DNA of 64,000 bases from Anabaena sp. UHCC 0187 (GTDB lineage: Bacteria > Cyanobacteriota > Cyanobacteriia > Cyanobacteriales > Nostocaceae), in the NCBI RefSeq assembly GCF_009712035.1, contig NZ_VILB01000011.1:507068-571067 (forward strand), written 5' to 3'. The notes below the pieces were generated by a model. It searched no databases. It was not told where the DNA came from and worked only from the letters and a program-made list of their open reading frames with translations. The translations under genes and the position numbers were made by a program. Shown here one piece after another: positions 9,472 through 19,631 of this stretch. Within the stretch, counting starts at the first letter, position 1. Every line of letters begins with the position of its first letter.

Positions 9472-9883
9472 ATTGATTGTATAGCACCATTGTTGTTGTG
9501 TTATTTGCTTGAAAACCAATCTTCTCATAAAATTCCTGTTGGTGAGTTGTCATCAAATACACACGCTCTACTTTTTGCATTCGCGGATGACTTAAAACAG
9601 TTTCTACTAGCTTGCTGCCCAATCCATTACCTTGATAATCTGGATGAATGACAACATCCCAAATTGTAGCGCGATAGATGCCATCAGAAGTCGCTCTCGC
9701 AAAGCCAATTAATAATTCCCTATCCCAGACAGAAATCACAGGTTCACTATTAGCAATAGCTATACCCCAATCCTTAATACTTCGTCCTTTTGCCCAAAAA
9801 GCAGCCAGATTAAACAGTTCTTGGAGTTGGTAAAGATCAATATCCGCATGACTGTGGCTAAATTGAATCTGAGAATATTTCAT
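9416..9883 (-). CDS. GNAT-family N-acetyltransferase
   Basis: 155 residues with a typical GNAT fold pattern: a strand IWDVVIHPDY leading into the acetyl-CoA pyrophosphate loop QGNGLGS (about 84-90), and a C-terminal FYEKIGF (118-124). The substrate cannot be told from sequence. The gene runs towards the histidine-kinase-like gene and shares 56 bp with its 3' end on the opposite strand. Confidence 0.88.
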   Translation of the reverse strand: MKYSQIQFSHSHADIDLYQLQELFNLAAFWAKGRSIKDWGIAIANSEPVISVWDRELLIGFARATSDGIYRATIWDVVIHPDYQGNGLGSKLVETVLSHPRMQKVERVYLMTTHQQEFYEKIGFQANNTTTMVLYNQSNFAFVPGEIQLQESLEA

Positions 9884-10011
9884 CTATAAACACCCATTTA
9901 TCCTAGGATTTTTGTTTCTGTTATGGCATATTTTCCTAGAAATTACTAAACCTGTATATGTATATGCAACACTTCAATTAAAAACCTCCTTTTTATTCAC
10001 TGTTCCGGTGT

Positions 10012-10422
10012 TCATTGACAAACCCACTTCCATAAAGGGTGAGAAGATCCTTGTTGACGAATACGATAAACTTGCTTTTTTAATTTTTCCTGTTCTACCA
10101 ATGGTAATCCCCAGAGAATATTGCGACTTTGCCAGATTAAAACAGAAGTTGTCACACTTATGCAAAAACTTAAACCCAGGGCAGATAGAGGATGAAAAAT
10201 TAGTGTATATCGTAATGCTACCCAGGTAAAATATTGTTGTAACAAGGAAATTTCTACCCGTAAATCCCACAAGCAAACAGGAGCTATTATTAGCCACAAA
10301 CAGCCGACAAATAACCATCTGCCGTATACTGTAAGCTGATGTAGCTTGTGGATTTGTTGAGTAAAAGCAGAATCTAATCCCAATTCTTCTACCTCAATTT
10401 GTGGTTCTTCAGGTTTATCCAT
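10012..10422 (-). CDS. Conserved small membrane protein, function unknown
   Basis: 136 residues: an acidic, soluble N-terminus, two hydrophobic stretches (about 35-53, WLFVGCLWLIIAPVCLW, and about 75-98) and a basic C-terminus with KLKKQVYRIRQQ. This pattern suggests two membrane helices with both ends on one side. It resembles short cyanobacterial unknowns as I recall them. It lies 164 bp after secF in the same direction, separated by a strong nested inverted repeat, so it is probably transcribed separately. Overlapping reading frames on both strands look like shadows. Confidence 0.72.
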   Translation of the reverse strand: MDKPEEPQIEVEELGLDSAFTQQIHKLHQLTVYGRWLFVGCLWLIIAPVCLWDLRVEISLLQQYFTWVALRYTLIFHPLSALGLSFCISVTTSVLIWQSRNILWGLPLVEQEKLKKQVYRIRQQGSSHPLWKWVCQ

Positions 10423-10460
10423 AGGAAGAGTATAGCTTGCGTCTACAAAATCTCGTTAAT

Positions 10461-10567
10461 CTCGTTCCCAGTCTCCGACTGGGAATGTTTATCATTGAGG
10501 CTCTGCCTCTAGTGACAAGGAGGCAGAGCCTCAAATTAGGCATTCCCAGCCAGAGGCTAGGAACGAG
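10461..10567. repeat. Nested inverted repeat (cloverleaf-like), between secF and the small membrane gene
   Basis: The outer arms CTCGTTCC (10461-10468) and GGAACGAG (10560-10567) enclose a hairpin CCCAGTC-tcc-GACTGGG (10467-10483) and a perfect 13-bp stem GAGGCTCTGCCTC (10497-10509) with GAGGCAGAGCCTC (10520-10532). The right side repeats CCCAGCC..GGCTAGG less perfectly. The fold could terminate secF transcription and resembles short mobile palindromic repeats. Confidence 0.8.
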
Positions 10568-10586
10568 GTATTTTCCATGAATGAAT

Positions 10587-11567
10587 TTAACTTTCTGGAG
10601 AAGTCACAGGGGTTTTAACTGGGTAATTTTGACTGCGTTCTCGCCACCAAATCAGGAGTGTACTAGCAATGAAAATACTAGAATAAGCCCCCATTAAAAA
10701 GCCCACAATTAAAGCCAGAGAGAAATAATGCAGCGTTTCCCCACCAAATAGGAAAATAGCAGTTAATGTCAGTAAAGTGGTTAAAGTCGTGTTGATTGAC
10801 CGAGATAAAGTTTGGTTAACAGCATTATCAACAACTTCAGCAATTGGTTGTTCAGGATGAAGTTTAATAGTTTCCCGAATGCGGTCATAAATTACCACAG
10901 TATCATTGACTGAAAACCCTGTGATAGTTAACAAAGCAACAATGAAAAGGCTATCTACTTCAATGCCGAAAACTAAGCCTAAAATTGAGAAAATGCCAGT
11001 TGTTACCAAAATATCGTGAAACAACGCCACAATAGCTAATAAGGCATAGTCCAACTGAAACCGAAAAGTCATGTAAATAGTAATCCCGATAAAGGAAACT
11101 ATTAAAGCTAACACCCCAGAAGTAAATAACTCCTTTCCTAAAGTCGCACCAACGGAATCAATTTGATTTTTTTGGGGGTCGAAAGCCCCGATTTTTTCAG
11201 TTAAGGCAGTTTGCAAATTACTCCGTTGTTCTGTCTCCAGATTTTTGGTGCGAATAGTAATACCATTCTCTACATTCTTGTTTCCTATTTTTTCCGAGAT
11301 TAACTGAATGCTACTATCTCCAAGTCCCTGAGATTTAGCCACTTCTCGCACCAGATTAATATCTATTGGCTGGTCACAGTTACCAGGTTGTCCACAGTCC
11401 CGCACAAATTGCAACCTTGTTCCCCCAATAAAGTCCAAGCTGGGACGCAGAGGTGCTTTAATACTGGGATTGAAGGAAGATATCACCATGGAAATGATAC
11501 CGGCCAAAATAATAACAGCGGAAATAGTCCACCAAGTACCCCTGGCTTTGTTAATATCTAATCTCAT
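10587..11567 (-). CDS. secF: SecF, protein translocase subunit
   Basis: 326-residue inner/thylakoid membrane subunit that, with SecD, uses the proton gradient to help SecYEG export. The N-terminal helix precedes the family motif DFIGGTRL; the C-terminal half shows the RND-type helices including the conserved [17 protein letters not shown] segment. Its ATG overlaps the secD stop by 4 bp (ATGA), a sign of translational coupling. The length is normal for cyanobacterial SecF. Confidence 0.97.
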   Translation of the reverse strand: MRLDINKARGTWWTISAVIILAGIISMVISSFNPSIKAPLRPSLDFIGGTRLQFVRDCGQPGNCDQPIDINLVREVAKSQGLGDSSIQLISEKIGNKNVENGITIRTKNLETEQRSNLQTALTEKIGAFDPQKNQIDSVGATLGKELFTSGVLALIVSFIGITIYMTFRFQLDYALLAIVALFHDILVTTGIFSILGLVFGIEVDSLFIVALLTITGFSVNDTVVIYDRIRETIKLHPEQPIAEVVDNAVNQTLSRSINTTLTTLLTLTAIFLFGGETLHYFSLALIVGFLMGAYSSIFIASTLLIWWRERSQNYPVKTPVTSPES

Positions 11568-12976
11568 TGTGCCACTCCTGTCTTATTTGTTACTGGCACA
11601 TTAGGAGCATAAAATTCTGTTTTCCGCAAAGAGGGAATGGAAATAACTAAAAACATCAATGTGCGACTACAAGTAATTGCGGTAAACATACTCACCCCTA
11701 CGCCTAAAGCTAAGGTCAGAGCAAAGCCTTTGACTAGTCCTGAACCTAACCAAAATAATGCAGCACAAGCAATCCAGGTAGTAACGTTACTATCTAAAAT
11801 GCTAGAAAAGGCGCGGTAAAAACCTGATTCTACGGAACGATATAAAGATTTACCTGATTGTAATTCTTCCCTGGTGCGTTCAAAAATCAAGACGTTAGCA
11901 TCAACCGCCATACCGATACTGAGAATAAAACCTGCAATTCCCGGTAATGTGAGAGTGACACTCAATAAACAAAATGCAGCCCAAGTCAGTAGGGAGTAGA
12001 TCAATAGTGATATATTCGCTATCACTCCTGGTAATCTATAGTACCACACCATAAATATTAATACTAAAGTCAGACCACCAATACCAGCGTAGATACTTCT
12101 TTGAATACTATCTTTTCCTAAAGTAGCTCCTACCGTTCTTCTCTCCGCAATTTCCACAGGAACAGGTAATGCACCTCCGCGCAACTGTACCCCTAAATCA
12201 TTGGCTTCTTGGGCTTTAAAATTACCTGTAATGATAGCAGCACCGCCAGTAATGCCGGTGGCAGCGTGTTCTACGCCCACAGTGGGTGAACTGATGACTT
12301 CATTATCTAGGAAAATACCAATACTCCGACCAGTTCCAGCCAGTTCTTTTGTTAGTCCAGCAAAGAGTTCACCACCCTTGGGATCAAAACGGATGGCCAC
12401 ATTCCAGTTAGTGCCTTGATTGGGTTCACCGTAGGCATCCTTGAGATATTTACCTGTTAGGGGTGGATTCGTACTTTCAAACAATTCGGCGATCGCTTGA
12501 TTACTTTTATCAAACTCTTGCTTATTTTTATCAATTGCTGCTTGATCTGGGTTCTTTTTCAACTCATCCCGCTTGGTTTTCAGGTCATTTCGTGTTACCT
12601 GAAGGGCAAAAAGTTGAGTTTCTGTATTTGGTTTTTGGACACGGAACTCTAACTGCGCTGTACCGCCTAATACCCGTTCTGCTTGTTCTGGATCATTGAC
12701 ACCAGGTAGTTGTACGGAAATCTTATCTGTACCGATAGTTTGAATTACTGGCTCAGAAACACCAAGACCATTAATCCGCCCTTCCACTACTTTTTTTACA
12801 GCTTCCAATTCTCTTTCGGTGATTTGCGGAATTTCCGCCGTTGGTTTCACCTGAATTGTAAGCTGTGAACCACCCCGTAGGTCTAATCCCAAGGGGACAG
12901 GAATTGTCACAATCACCGTAATAGCGGCGATGACCAAAACTATAATTAACGCTAATAGCGATCGCTGTTTTTGCAT
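11564..12976 (-). CDS. secD: SecD, protein translocase subunit
   Basis: 470 residues from the ATG at 12976; an upstream in-frame TTG at 12997 would add seven residues and is less likely. It has an N-terminal membrane helix, then [11 protein letters not shown] (the SecD D1 signature), a large periplasmic/lumenal region, and the helical part with [17 protein letters not shown]. Partner of SecF in the same operon. A HIP1 octamer (GCGATCGC) lies inside the first codons. pdhB lies 148 bp upstream in the same direction, with a heptamer repeat tract between. Confidence 0.97.
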   Translation of the reverse strand: MQKQRSLLALIIVLVIAAITVIVTIPVPLGLDLRGGSQLTIQVKPTAEIPQITERELEAVKKVVEGRINGLGVSEPVIQTIGTDKISVQLPGVNDPEQAERVLGGTAQLEFRVQKPNTETQLFALQVTRNDLKTKRDELKKNPDQAAIDKNKQEFDKSNQAIAELFESTNPPLTGKYLKDAYGEPNQGTNWNVAIRFDPKGGELFAGLTKELAGTGRSIGIFLDNEVISSPTVGVEHAATGITGGAAIITGNFKAQEANDLGVQLRGGALPVPVEIAERRTVGATLGKDSIQRSIYAGIGGLTLVLIFMVWYYRLPGVIANISLLIYSLLTWAAFCLLSVTLTLPGIAGFILSIGMAVDANVLIFERTREELQSGKSLYRSVESGFYRAFSSILDSNVTTWIACAALFWLGSGLVKGFALTLALGVGVSMFTAITCSRTLMFLVISIPSLRKTEFYAPNVPVTNKTGVAQ

Positions 12977-13043
12977 ACCATCACTCACAACTGACAAAGG
13001 TTATAATAACGTTCTTTTTGCCAGTTGTGAGGAGAAGTTTGAG

Positions 13044-13118
13044 GTGGTCAGTGGTCAGTAGTCAGTAGTCAGTGGTTCACAGCAACGGACAAAGAACAAC
13101 TGACAACTGACAACTAAC
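13044..13118. repeat. Tandem heptamer tract (GTCAGTG/GTCAGTA, then CAACTGA)
   Basis: Imperfect seven-base units reading GTCAGTG/GTCAGTA, then after about 20 bp the inverse type CAACTGA/CAACTAA. The two halves could pair. The tract lies between pdhB and secD. Confidence 0.8.
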
Positions 13119-13124
13119 AATTTC

Positions 13125-14108
13125 CTAAACTCGCAAAGCCACCATTTTCTGGACTGCTTCGACGATTTGCTCTGGTTGAATAATAGTTAGACGCTCAAGA
13201 TTACCATTGTAAGGTGTAGGAATATCTTGAGAAGAAAGCCGCAACACAGGTGCATCTAATTCATCAAATAAGCGGTCATTAATGGAAGCAACTAATTCTG
13301 CACCAATACCCCCAGTTCTCATGCACTCTTCCACAACAATCACCCGGTGAGTCTTGCGAATTGATGCGCCAATAGTCTCAAAATCAAGAGGTTTCAAGGA
13401 AATTAAGTCAATAACTTCTGGATCATAACCTTCTTTTTCCAAAGTTTTCACCGCTTGCAGCACATGATACCGCATCCGCGAATAAGTGAGAATTGTCACA
13501 TCCTTACCTTGACGGACAACTTCAGCCTTATCTAGGGGAAGTATATATTCTGTTTCTGGCAGGTCTTCTTTTAAGTTATAAAGTAAAACGTGTTCAAAAA
13601 ATAACACCGGGTTATCATCGCGGATAGCTGCTTTCAGCAATCCCTTAGCGTTATAAGGTGTGGAACAAGCCACAATTTTTAAACCAGGAACAGCTTGGAA
13701 ATAAGCTTCAAGACGTTGGGAATGTTCCGCACCAAGCTGTCTACCCACACCCCCAGGGCCACGAATCACCATGGGGATTTTAAAGTTACCACCGGAAGTG
13801 TAGCGTAACATCCCCGCATTGTTAGAAATTTGGTTGAAGGCCAGGAGCAGAAAGCCCATATTCATACCTTCAATAATCGGTCTTAACCCCGTCATAGCCG
13901 CCCCTACAGCTATCCCAGTAAAGCTATTTTCGGCAATAGGGGTATCTAAAACTCGCAAATCACCATATTTTTGGTGTAAATCTTTAGTAACCTTATAAGA
14001 ACCGCCATAGTGTCCTACGTCTTCACCCAGAATGAATACGCTAGAATCGCGGGACATTTCTTCGTCAATAGCTTCCCGCAGGGCGTTGAAAAATAGTGTT
14101 TCTGCCAT
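13125..14108 (-). CDS. pdhB: Pyruvate dehydrogenase E1 component, beta subunit
   Basis: 327 residues of the transketolase-type beta subunit: [14 protein letters not shown] at the start, the [20 protein letters not shown] region that contacts thiamine diphosphate, and the C-terminal transketolase domain with [12 protein letters not shown]. With PdhA it decarboxylates pyruvate and acetylates the E2 lipoyl group, giving acetyl-CoA in the cytoplasm. The alpha subunit is not in the window, as is usual in cyanobacteria where the genes are scattered. secD follows in the same direction. Confidence 0.95.
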   Translation of the reverse strand: MAETLFFNALREAIDEEMSRDSSVFILGEDVGHYGGSYKVTKDLHQKYGDLRVLDTPIAENSFTGIAVGAAMTGLRPIIEGMNMGFLLLAFNQISNNAGMLRYTSGGNFKIPMVIRGPGGVGRQLGAEHSQRLEAYFQAVPGLKIVACSTPYNAKGLLKAAIRDDNPVLFFEHVLLYNLKEDLPETEYILPLDKAEVVRQGKDVTILTYSRMRYHVLQAVKTLEKEGYDPEVIDLISLKPLDFETIGASIRKTHRVIVVEECMRTGGIGAELVASINDRLFDELDAPVLRLSSQDIPTPYNGNLERLTIIQPEQIVEAVQKMVALRV

Positions 14109-14360
14109 TTAGACCTTTATCGCAATTTATCGTTATAGAATTTTATCGTGCCATTGTCCCGAATACCGTCAGCGATCGCACTCTTGTTGAGAACATGGGA
14201 TAATTTTCTTTATAATCCACTTTAAGCACGTAGCGGTAGAAAATTCATGATATCTGACCTCAAGAATAATTGCACGCAAAAATAATAAAGGTTGGTTAAA
14301 GTGGGGTAAAATACAAACAACATCTTTATATCCCATTGTCAAGCTAAGAGCATAAATAAA

Positions 14361-14825
14361 ATGCTGACACTAGAGCGCGACGTTTCTCAATTAATCGCAG
14401 ACTTACCAAAGCAGATAGACTGCAAACCTCAAGCCCACACAACAAAAATATATCTTGATTTCGGAAATTTATTTCTGCAAATTAGCCAAAAGTTCCAAGA
14501 AAGAGCAAATCAAATTGAAACCGACTGGGATTACTATACCAGCACTGTGTCATCAGAGAATCTGGAAAATGAATTAAGCAACATTGAAGAATTGACAAAA
14601 CAATTAACTTCAATAGAGTCAACTATCAAAGAAAAACAGCAATTTGTAAACCTGACTCTTCAAAAAGGCTTAAATGCGTTGACAGAAGCTCTCAAACATT
14701 ATCAAGATGTAATTCTTGACACAGTGGAATCTGCGACGATAACAGATGAAGTCAGAGAATTAAGGTCAAAACCCTTGGAAAAGAGTAGAATTGAGGAAGC
14801 AAAAGAAATTTTGTCTTTCCTTTAG
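14361..14825 (+). CDS. Unknown coiled-coil protein upstream of a PIN-domain gene
   Basis: 154 residues, highly charged and helical, with a likely coiled coil between about 60 and 135 (runs of Glu, Leu and Gln). There is no recognisable enzyme motif, signal peptide or membrane segment. The next gene, 82 bp downstream in the same direction, encodes a PIN-domain protein, so this could be its antitoxin or regulatory partner. That is inference: at 154 aa it is long for an antitoxin and shows no clear DNA-binding motif. A CAGAATAA/TTATTCTG hairpin sits in the gap. Confidence 0.6.
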   Translation: MLTLERDVSQLIADLPKQIDCKPQAHTTKIYLDFGNLFLQISQKFQERANQIETDWDYYTSTVSSENLENELSNIEELTKQLTSIESTIKEKQQFVNLTLQKGLNALTEALKHYQDVILDTVESATITDEVRELRSKPLEKSRIEEAKEILSFL

Positions 14826-14829
14826 TGTT

Positions 14830-14861
14830 CAGAATAAGACGTATAAAGTTCTTTTATTCTG
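14830..14861 (+). terminator. Hairpin between coiled-coil gene and PIN gene
   Basis: CAGAATAA (14830-14837) pairs with TTATTCTG (14854-14861). It has no good T-run after it, so it may be an mRNA processing or attenuation hairpin between the two genes rather than a full terminator. Confidence 0.45.
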
Positions 14862-14907
14862 GCATGAGGTTAGATAGCTATGAAAACCGTAAAATATTCT
14901 ACTTCCA

Positions 14908-15396
14908 ATGGAAACCAAGGTTAGGGCTGTAATTGATACCTCTGTTTATCTAGCATCTTTTAAATCAAGAAGTACAACAAGCGCCCCCGTAAAAGTTATA
15001 GATAACTTACGCGAGGGCAATTTTTTGGCTATTGTAAGCCCTCAAATATTTTTAGAAACTCAAGATGTTGCTACTAGACAAAAACACGGTTTTACCCAAG
15101 ATTATGTTCGGACTTTTTTTGGCGGCATAAAATCAAATATAATTATCATATCAGGTTATTACACTTGCTATAAATTAGATGATATAGATATCAAAGACAA
15201 TATGATTTTAGCTGCTGCTTTAGAAAGTAAAGCTGATTACATCATAAGTTTGGACAGAGAACACTTATTACCTTTAAAAAATTACCAAGAAATACAAATA
15301 GTTAATCCACATCAGTTTTTAAAGGAATTTAAAGATTACGAAAGCATTAAAAATGCTTTTTCTAATGAAGTTATTGATACTTCTAATATTTCCTAA
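14908..15396 (+). CDS. PIN-domain protein, putative ribonuclease (toxin-like)
   Basis: 162 residues with the PIN-domain acid set in order: Asp10 (AVIDTSVY), Glu50 (IFLET), Asp97 (IKDNMILAAALES) and Asp116 (ISLDR). These residues bind the metal in PIN ribonucleases such as VapC toxins. It follows the coiled-coil gene by 82 bp and is closed by a hairpin terminator, so the two look like a unit. Whether it is a toxin or a housekeeping nuclease cannot be told. A GTA-N8-TAC match just before the ATG is judged to be chance. Confidence 0.82.
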   Translation: METKVRAVIDTSVYLASFKSRSTTSAPVKVIDNLREGNFLAIVSPQIFLETQDVATRQKHGFTQDYVRTFFGGIKSNIIIISGYYTCYKLDDIDIKDNMILAAALESKADYIISLDREHLLPLKNYQEIQIVNPHQFLKEFKDYESIKNAFSNEVIDTSNIS

Positions 15397-15429
15397 TTAG
15401 ATACTCTTGTTTGGGATAATAAAAAAATA

Positions 15430-15462
15430 CCAGAAAAATTAGGCTGTTTTTCTGGCTTTTTA
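15430..15462 (+). terminator. Rho-independent terminator after PIN gene
   Basis: Stem CCAGAAAAA (15430-15438) with TTTTTCTGG (15447-15455), followed by CTTTTTA. It may work for both the PIN gene and the convergent small gene. Confidence 0.75.
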
Positions 15463-15480
15463 GATTATTTTTACTATTAC

Positions 15481-15762
15481 TTAAGGTATAGGTATATAGT
15501 TAATTTCGTGATAGATATAATTCAGATTAAAATCATTGATGTTTCCATCATCAAACTTAACTGTTACATAGTTATCGTAACCCGGTAAAATCTTTGATGT
15601 GATACCATATTCATTATATTCAATAATTGTTCCACTTCTATTAGATAAGCCAAAATCATATTTTTGTCCAAGATAAAAATCTACAATTCCTCCTTCAGCA
15701 TGACTATATTCATCTGAAAAAACCAAAGTGCCTTTTTCTCCGTAAAAATTTAGCTTAACCAT
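15481..15762 (-). CDS. Small hypothetical protein, beta-rich
   Basis: 93 residues from the ATG at 15762, chosen because TAGGA precedes it by about 9 bp; the longest frame starts at 15813 without a ribosome-binding site. The sequence is rich in Tyr, Asn, Asp and Gly with alternating strands (KLNFYGEKGTLVFSDEYSH, YVTVKFDDGN). It is not recognised. It faces the PIN gene tail to tail. Confidence 0.5.
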   Translation of the reverse strand: MVKLNFYGEKGTLVFSDEYSHAEGGIVDFYLGQKYDFGLSNRSGTIIEYNEYGITSKILPGYDNYVTVKFDDGNINDFNLNYIYHEINYIPIP

Positions 15763-15924
15763 ATTAATTGTTCCTAAGATAAACCATTCGTAATATGAAT
15801 ATATAAATATCATGTTATTAAAACAACAGTATTATTACGCAAAATAATCTTTATTATCTTTACTTTGTTTTTGCATAAACAATACCAAAAAATCTCACGC
15901 CCAAACACAAAAACACTCAAAATC

Positions 15925-15958
15925 CTCTCCGCGCCTCTGCGTCTCTGCGTGAGATAAT
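15925..15958. repeat. CGCAAAG-family repeat, copy D (after hemB)
   Basis: CGCGCCTCTGCGTCTCTGCG then TGAGATAAT, immediately after the hemB stop. Confidence 0.8.
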
Positions 15959-15966
15959 ATCCTAAC

Positions 15967-16944
15967 TTACAACCACCTAGCCGCATCCTTAGCGTGGTAA
16001 GTCAAAATCAAATCAGCACCAGCCCGTTTAAACCCAGTCAAAGTTTCCATAACAACGCGCTGCTCATCAATCCAACCATTTAAAGCCGCAGCCTTCACCA
16101 TTGCATACTCACCGGACACATTGTAAGCCGCCACAGGTAAATTAGTAGCTTCCTTAACGCGCCAGATAATATCCATATATGCCAAAGCTGGTTTAACCAT
16201 CAGCATATCAGCACCTTCAGCAATATCCAACTCAATTTCCTTCAGTGCTTCCCTAGCGTTACCGGGGTCCATTTGGTAAGTGCGTCTATCCCCAAATTGC
16301 GGTGTTGAGTCCGCAGCATCTCGAAACGGCCCATAATAAGCTGAAGCATATTTAGCAGCATAGGACATAATGGGGATATCTTCAAATCCCGCTTCATCCA
16401 AACCTGCGCGAATAGCTTGGACAAAACCATCCATCATTCCCGAAGGTGCAATAATATCTGCACCAGCTTGAGCTTGAGAAACTGCGGTTTTCTTTAATAA
16501 TTCCAAAGTTGGATCATTTAAAACTCTACCTGTTAAATCACCAACTTGTAAATAACCACAATGACCATGACTTGTATATTCACATAAACAAGTATCAGCC
16601 ATAACAATTAAATCAGGAACGGCATTTTTAACTGCGGTTGCTGCTTTTTGAACAATACCACAATCATGCCAAGCACCAGTAGCATCTATGTCTTTATCTG
16701 CCGGAATTCCAAATAAGATAATTGCCGGAATTCCTAAATCATAAACTTCTTTAGCTTCCTCAACAATCTTATCTACTGAAAGTTGGTAAACACCGGGCAT
16801 AGATTTGACTTCCTTGGCTATACCTTCTCCTGGGACAGCAAATAATGGATAAATCAAATCGCTAGTAGTTAAAACGGTTTCACGTACCATACGGCGTAAT
16901 TGAGTATGGCTACGGAGGCGACGGGGGCGGTGGATAGGAAACAT
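15967..16944 (-). CDS. hemB: Porphobilinogen synthase (delta-aminolevulinate dehydratase)
   Basis: Condenses two 5-aminolevulinate molecules to porphobilinogen for haem, chlorophyll and bilins. The start is taken at 16944 ([11 protein letters not shown]), giving 325 residues; the longer frame from 16971 adds nine unlikely residues. The zinc-type cysteine cluster [13 protein letters not shown] (Cys at about 119, 121 and 129) is present. The two active-site lysines are in [10 protein letters not shown] (about 198) and MVKPALAY (about 251). Length and motifs are normal. It reads towards the small hypothetical gene, with a CGCAAAG-family repeat just after its stop. Confidence 0.97.
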   Translation of the reverse strand: MFPIHRPRRLRSHTQLRRMVRETVLTTSDLIYPLFAVPGEGIAKEVKSMPGVYQLSVDKIVEEAKEVYDLGIPAIILFGIPADKDIDATGAWHDCGIVQKAATAVKNAVPDLIVMADTCLCEYTSHGHCGYLQVGDLTGRVLNDPTLELLKKTAVSQAQAGADIIAPSGMMDGFVQAIRAGLDEAGFEDIPIMSYAAKYASAYYGPFRDAADSTPQFGDRRTYQMDPGNAREALKEIELDIAEGADMLMVKPALAYMDIIWRVKEATNLPVAAYNVSGEYAMVKAAALNGWIDEQRVVMETLTGFKRAGADLILTYHAKDAARWL

Positions 16945-17227
16945 AAATTTTGTGCAGACAAAACAATACAATGGACACAGAATAAAGCGTCACAAAAGCA
17001 AGTTTTTAGCTTGCTCTATTCAGACAAACTACAAGCAGTGCGTAACTGTCTTTTGCCCTACTGTTGATGAAGCTGTGGGGCAATTTTATATTCTACAGCT
17101 TGATGGACTTTTACTTATAACAAATTTACAAAAAACAATCTTAAAAAATTCAGTCAATTGATTTTAGTAAATTGATTAATCAAAAGTCTGTGATTAATCA
17201 AGCTACCATATTTTTCCTGATCTTATC

Positions 17228-17587
17228 CTAGAAAACTCGGAAAATAAATGGATAACGGCAAGGTTTATCAGGATTGCTAAAAACGCCAATTAATGCCCAG
17301 ATTGTTAATCCCCAGTGGATAATATATCCTAAACCTGCGACTGGTAACAAGATGATTAGAGGTAAAACCAACCAACCAGTCAGAAAAAACCAAACTCCCA
17401 GAATCGCTCCATATAACCAAACGTTAAAGTGAAAATTGATAGATTCCTTGGCATTGTCTTTGACAACCGGATCATCTGATACAAATAATATAGCTATAGG
17501 TAAACCAATGGAGACAATTGTGGTACTGAAAAAAATTGCTCCATGACACAACGCAGATAATAGTTTACGTTTATCGCTGTCGTACAT
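17228..17587 (-). CDS. DUF4870-like small membrane protein
   Basis: 119 residues with three hydrophobic segments, the pattern ALCHGAIFFSTT..IGLPIAILF near the N-terminus, a soluble stretch KDNAKESINFHFNVWLYG, and a C-terminal pair of helices. The phrase 'AKESINFH(F)N' is typical of DUF4870/Tic20-like proteins. The ATG at 17587 is preferred because GGAG lies seven bases before it; the ATG at 17599 lacks a ribosome-binding site. No partner gene is adjacent. Confidence 0.78.
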   Translation of the reverse strand: MYDSDKRKLLSALCHGAIFFSTTIVSIGLPIAILFVSDDPVVKDNAKESINFHFNVWLYGAILGVWFFLTGWLVLPLIILLPVAGLGYIIHWGLTIWALIGVFSNPDKPCRYPFIFRVF

Positions 17588-17908
17588 TTTTTTCTCCATA
17601 AATCATTTTTATGACCCAATTTTATCCTATTGTTTGAATTACAATTTGTCGGATTTCAGCATGAAAATAAATCTGAAATCCTGTAATTCTAATAATGTTG
17701 ATTCTAATGTTAATGCTTTTGGGAAGTTTTAGCCCTTATATATATGGGCGCACAGATTTCCACTATAATGATATAATAGTGGAAAGTCCGGGATTTGTCA
17801 ACTACCTTACCTTTGACACTCCCCATAAGAGAATTCATAGAATTGACAAATTTGATTCCTAGTCCTGAAAAAGATTACATTTAGTGAAGTTACAAATAAA
17901 TTACAAAT
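17588..17908. other. Intergenic region upstream of prfC
   Basis: 321 bp between divergent genes. It holds the 29-bp palindrome described separately at 17757-17785 and A/T-rich promoter-like sequence; no coding frame or RNA gene is seen. Confidence 0.6.
17757..17785. promoter_or_regulatory. Palindrome with overlapping TATAAT boxes upstream of prfC
   Basis: TTTCCACTAT (17757-17766) and ATAGTGGAAA (17776-17785) are perfect 10-bp arms separated by 9 bp. TATAAT occurs twice inside it on the plus strand (17764-17769 and 17772-17777). It could be an operator over a promoter, about 125-150 bp before the prfC start. Confidence 0.5.
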
Positions 17909-19537
17909 ATGTCCATTGAACTCCAAGCAGAACTAGGTCAAGCGGTGGAACAGCGTCGCAACTTTGCGATTATTTCCCACCCTGATGCTGGTAAAACTAC
18001 GTTAACTGAAAAACTATTATTATACGGGGGTGCTATTCACGAAGCTGGGGCAGTAAAAGCCCGCAGAGACCAGCGAAAAGTGACTTCTGACTGGATGGCC
18101 ATGGAGCAACAACGGGGAATTTCCGTAACCTCTACTGTATTGCAATTTGCCTATCGCAACTGTCAAATTAATTTACTCGACACCCCTGGACACCAAGATT
18201 TTAGTGAAGACACCTATCGGACTTTAGCCGCAGCGGATAATGCCGTGATGCTGATAGATGCAGCGAAAGGTTTAGAACCCCAAACCCGAAAACTGTTTGA
18301 AGTCTGTAAAATGCGGGGAATCCCGATTTTTACCTTTGTGAATAAACTCGACCGTCCAGGCAGAGAACCGATAGAATTATTGGATGAAATTGAGAAAGAA
18401 TTGGGATTACAGACCTATGCAGTGAATTGGCCGATTGGTATGGGCGATCGCTTTAAAGGTGTATTTGACCGTCAAAAGCAGCAAATTCATTTATTTGAAC
18501 GGAGTTCCCATGGTAGTAAAGAAGCAAAGGAAACTATCCTCGATATAGGCGATAAACGACTTGAAGAATTACTAGAAAAAGAACTTTACCACCAACTTAA
18601 AGACGAATTAGAACTCTTAGAGGGAGTTTGTCCAGAACTAGATTTAAACTTAGTACACGCTGGCAAAATGACTCCAGTGTTCTTTGGTAGTGCCATGACC
18701 AACTTTGGGGTGGAATTATTCCTCAAGAACTTCCTGGATTTTGCTCTCAAACCAGGTACACATAGCAGTAGTGTCGGCGATATTCCCCCTACCTATCCAG
18801 AATTTACTGGATTTATTTTCAAACTGCAAGCGAACATGGACCCGAAACACCGAGATAGAGTGGCTTTCGTCCGGGTTTGCACAGGCAAGTTTGAAAAAGA
18901 TATGACAGTAAATCATGCTCGAACTGGCAAAGTTGTCCGTCTATCTCGTCCGCAAAAACTGTTTGCCCAAGAAAGGGAATCTATTGATGTCGCTTATCCA
19001 GGGGATGTAATCGGTTTAAATAATCCGGGTGTTTTCGCAATTGGCGATACAATTTATACAGGACAAAAGCTAGAATATGAGGGAATTCCTTATTTCTCTC
19101 CTGAACTGTTTGCCACGCTGAGAAATCCCAACCCCTCAAAATTTAAACAGTTTCAAAAAGGTGTTTCCGAATTGCGAGAAGAAGGGGCTGTCCAAATTAT
19201 GTACTCCACTGATGAAGCCAAGCGTGAGCCAATTTTAGCAGCGGTTGGTCAATTGCAATTTGAGGTGGTACAGTTCCGCTTACAAAATGAGTATGGTGTA
19301 GAAACTATTCTCGATTTATTACCCTACAGTGTCGCCCGCTGGGTTGAGGGTGGTTGGGAAGCTTTAAAGCAGGTGGGACGTTTATTTAATACCACTACTG
19401 TTAAAGATAGCATGGGAAGACCAGTATTATTATTCCGCAATGAATGGAATTGTCAACAGTTAGAGGGTGATCATCCAGAGTTGAAATTAAGTGCGATCGC
19501 TCCCGTCTTTTCCCATCAACAATCAGTGGAAAATTGA
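17909..19537 (+). CDS. prfC: Peptide chain release factor 3
   Basis: 542-residue translational GTPase that removes RF1/RF2 from the ribosome after termination. The P-loop reads [15 protein letters not shown] near residue 23; the switch [16 protein letters not shown] and the NKLD (here [11 protein letters not shown]) guanine motifs are intact. EF-G-like domains II and III follow to the C-terminus. The length is typical. A heptamer tract (ATTACCA) starts right after the stop codon, and the M48-like gene follows in the same direction. Confidence 0.97.
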   Translation: MSIELQAELGQAVEQRRNFAIISHPDAGKTTLTEKLLLYGGAIHEAGAVKARRDQRKVTSDWMAMEQQRGISVTSTVLQFAYRNCQINLLDTPGHQDFSEDTYRTLAAADNAVMLIDAAKGLEPQTRKLFEVCKMRGIPIFTFVNKLDRPGREPIELLDEIEKELGLQTYAVNWPIGMGDRFKGVFDRQKQQIHLFERSSHGSKEAKETILDIGDKRLEELLEKELYHQLKDELELLEGVCPELDLNLVHAGKMTPVFFGSAMTNFGVELFLKNFLDFALKPGTHSSSVGDIPPTYPEFTGFIFKLQANMDPKHRDRVAFVRVCTGKFEKDMTVNHARTGKVVRLSRPQKLFAQERESIDVAYPGDVIGLNNPGVFAIGDTIYTGQKLEYEGIPYFSPELFATLRNPNPSKFKQFQKGVSELREEGAVQIMYSTDEAKREPILAAVGQLQFEVVQFRLQNEYGVETILDLLPYSVARWVEGGWEALKQVGRLFNTTTVKDSMGRPVLLFRNEWNCQQLEGDHPELKLSAIAPVFSHQQSVEN

Positions 19538-19538
19538 C

Positions 19539-19574
19539 AATTACCAATTACCAATTACCAATTACCAATTATCA
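19539..19574. repeat. Tandem heptamer tract (ATTACCA)
   Basis: Four near-perfect ATTACCA units and a degenerate fifth start within two bases of the prfC stop. Confidence 0.85.
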
Positions 19575-19631
19575 GGGTATCTCAATTAGTGCTATTTGTA
19601 ACCCAGAACCGATTGGAGTCCCAAAGTTTGT

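Noticed and set aside
9912..10318. Reading frames on both strands overlapping the small membrane protein gene
   Set aside because: Residue content is random-looking; the 136-residue frame at 10012-10422 has clear helices and a coherent charge pattern.
14889..14902. GTA-N8-TAC match (NtcA-like box) before the PIN gene
   Set aside because: It ends 5 bp before the start codon, too close for an activator, and such a match is expected by chance about 16 times in 64 kb.
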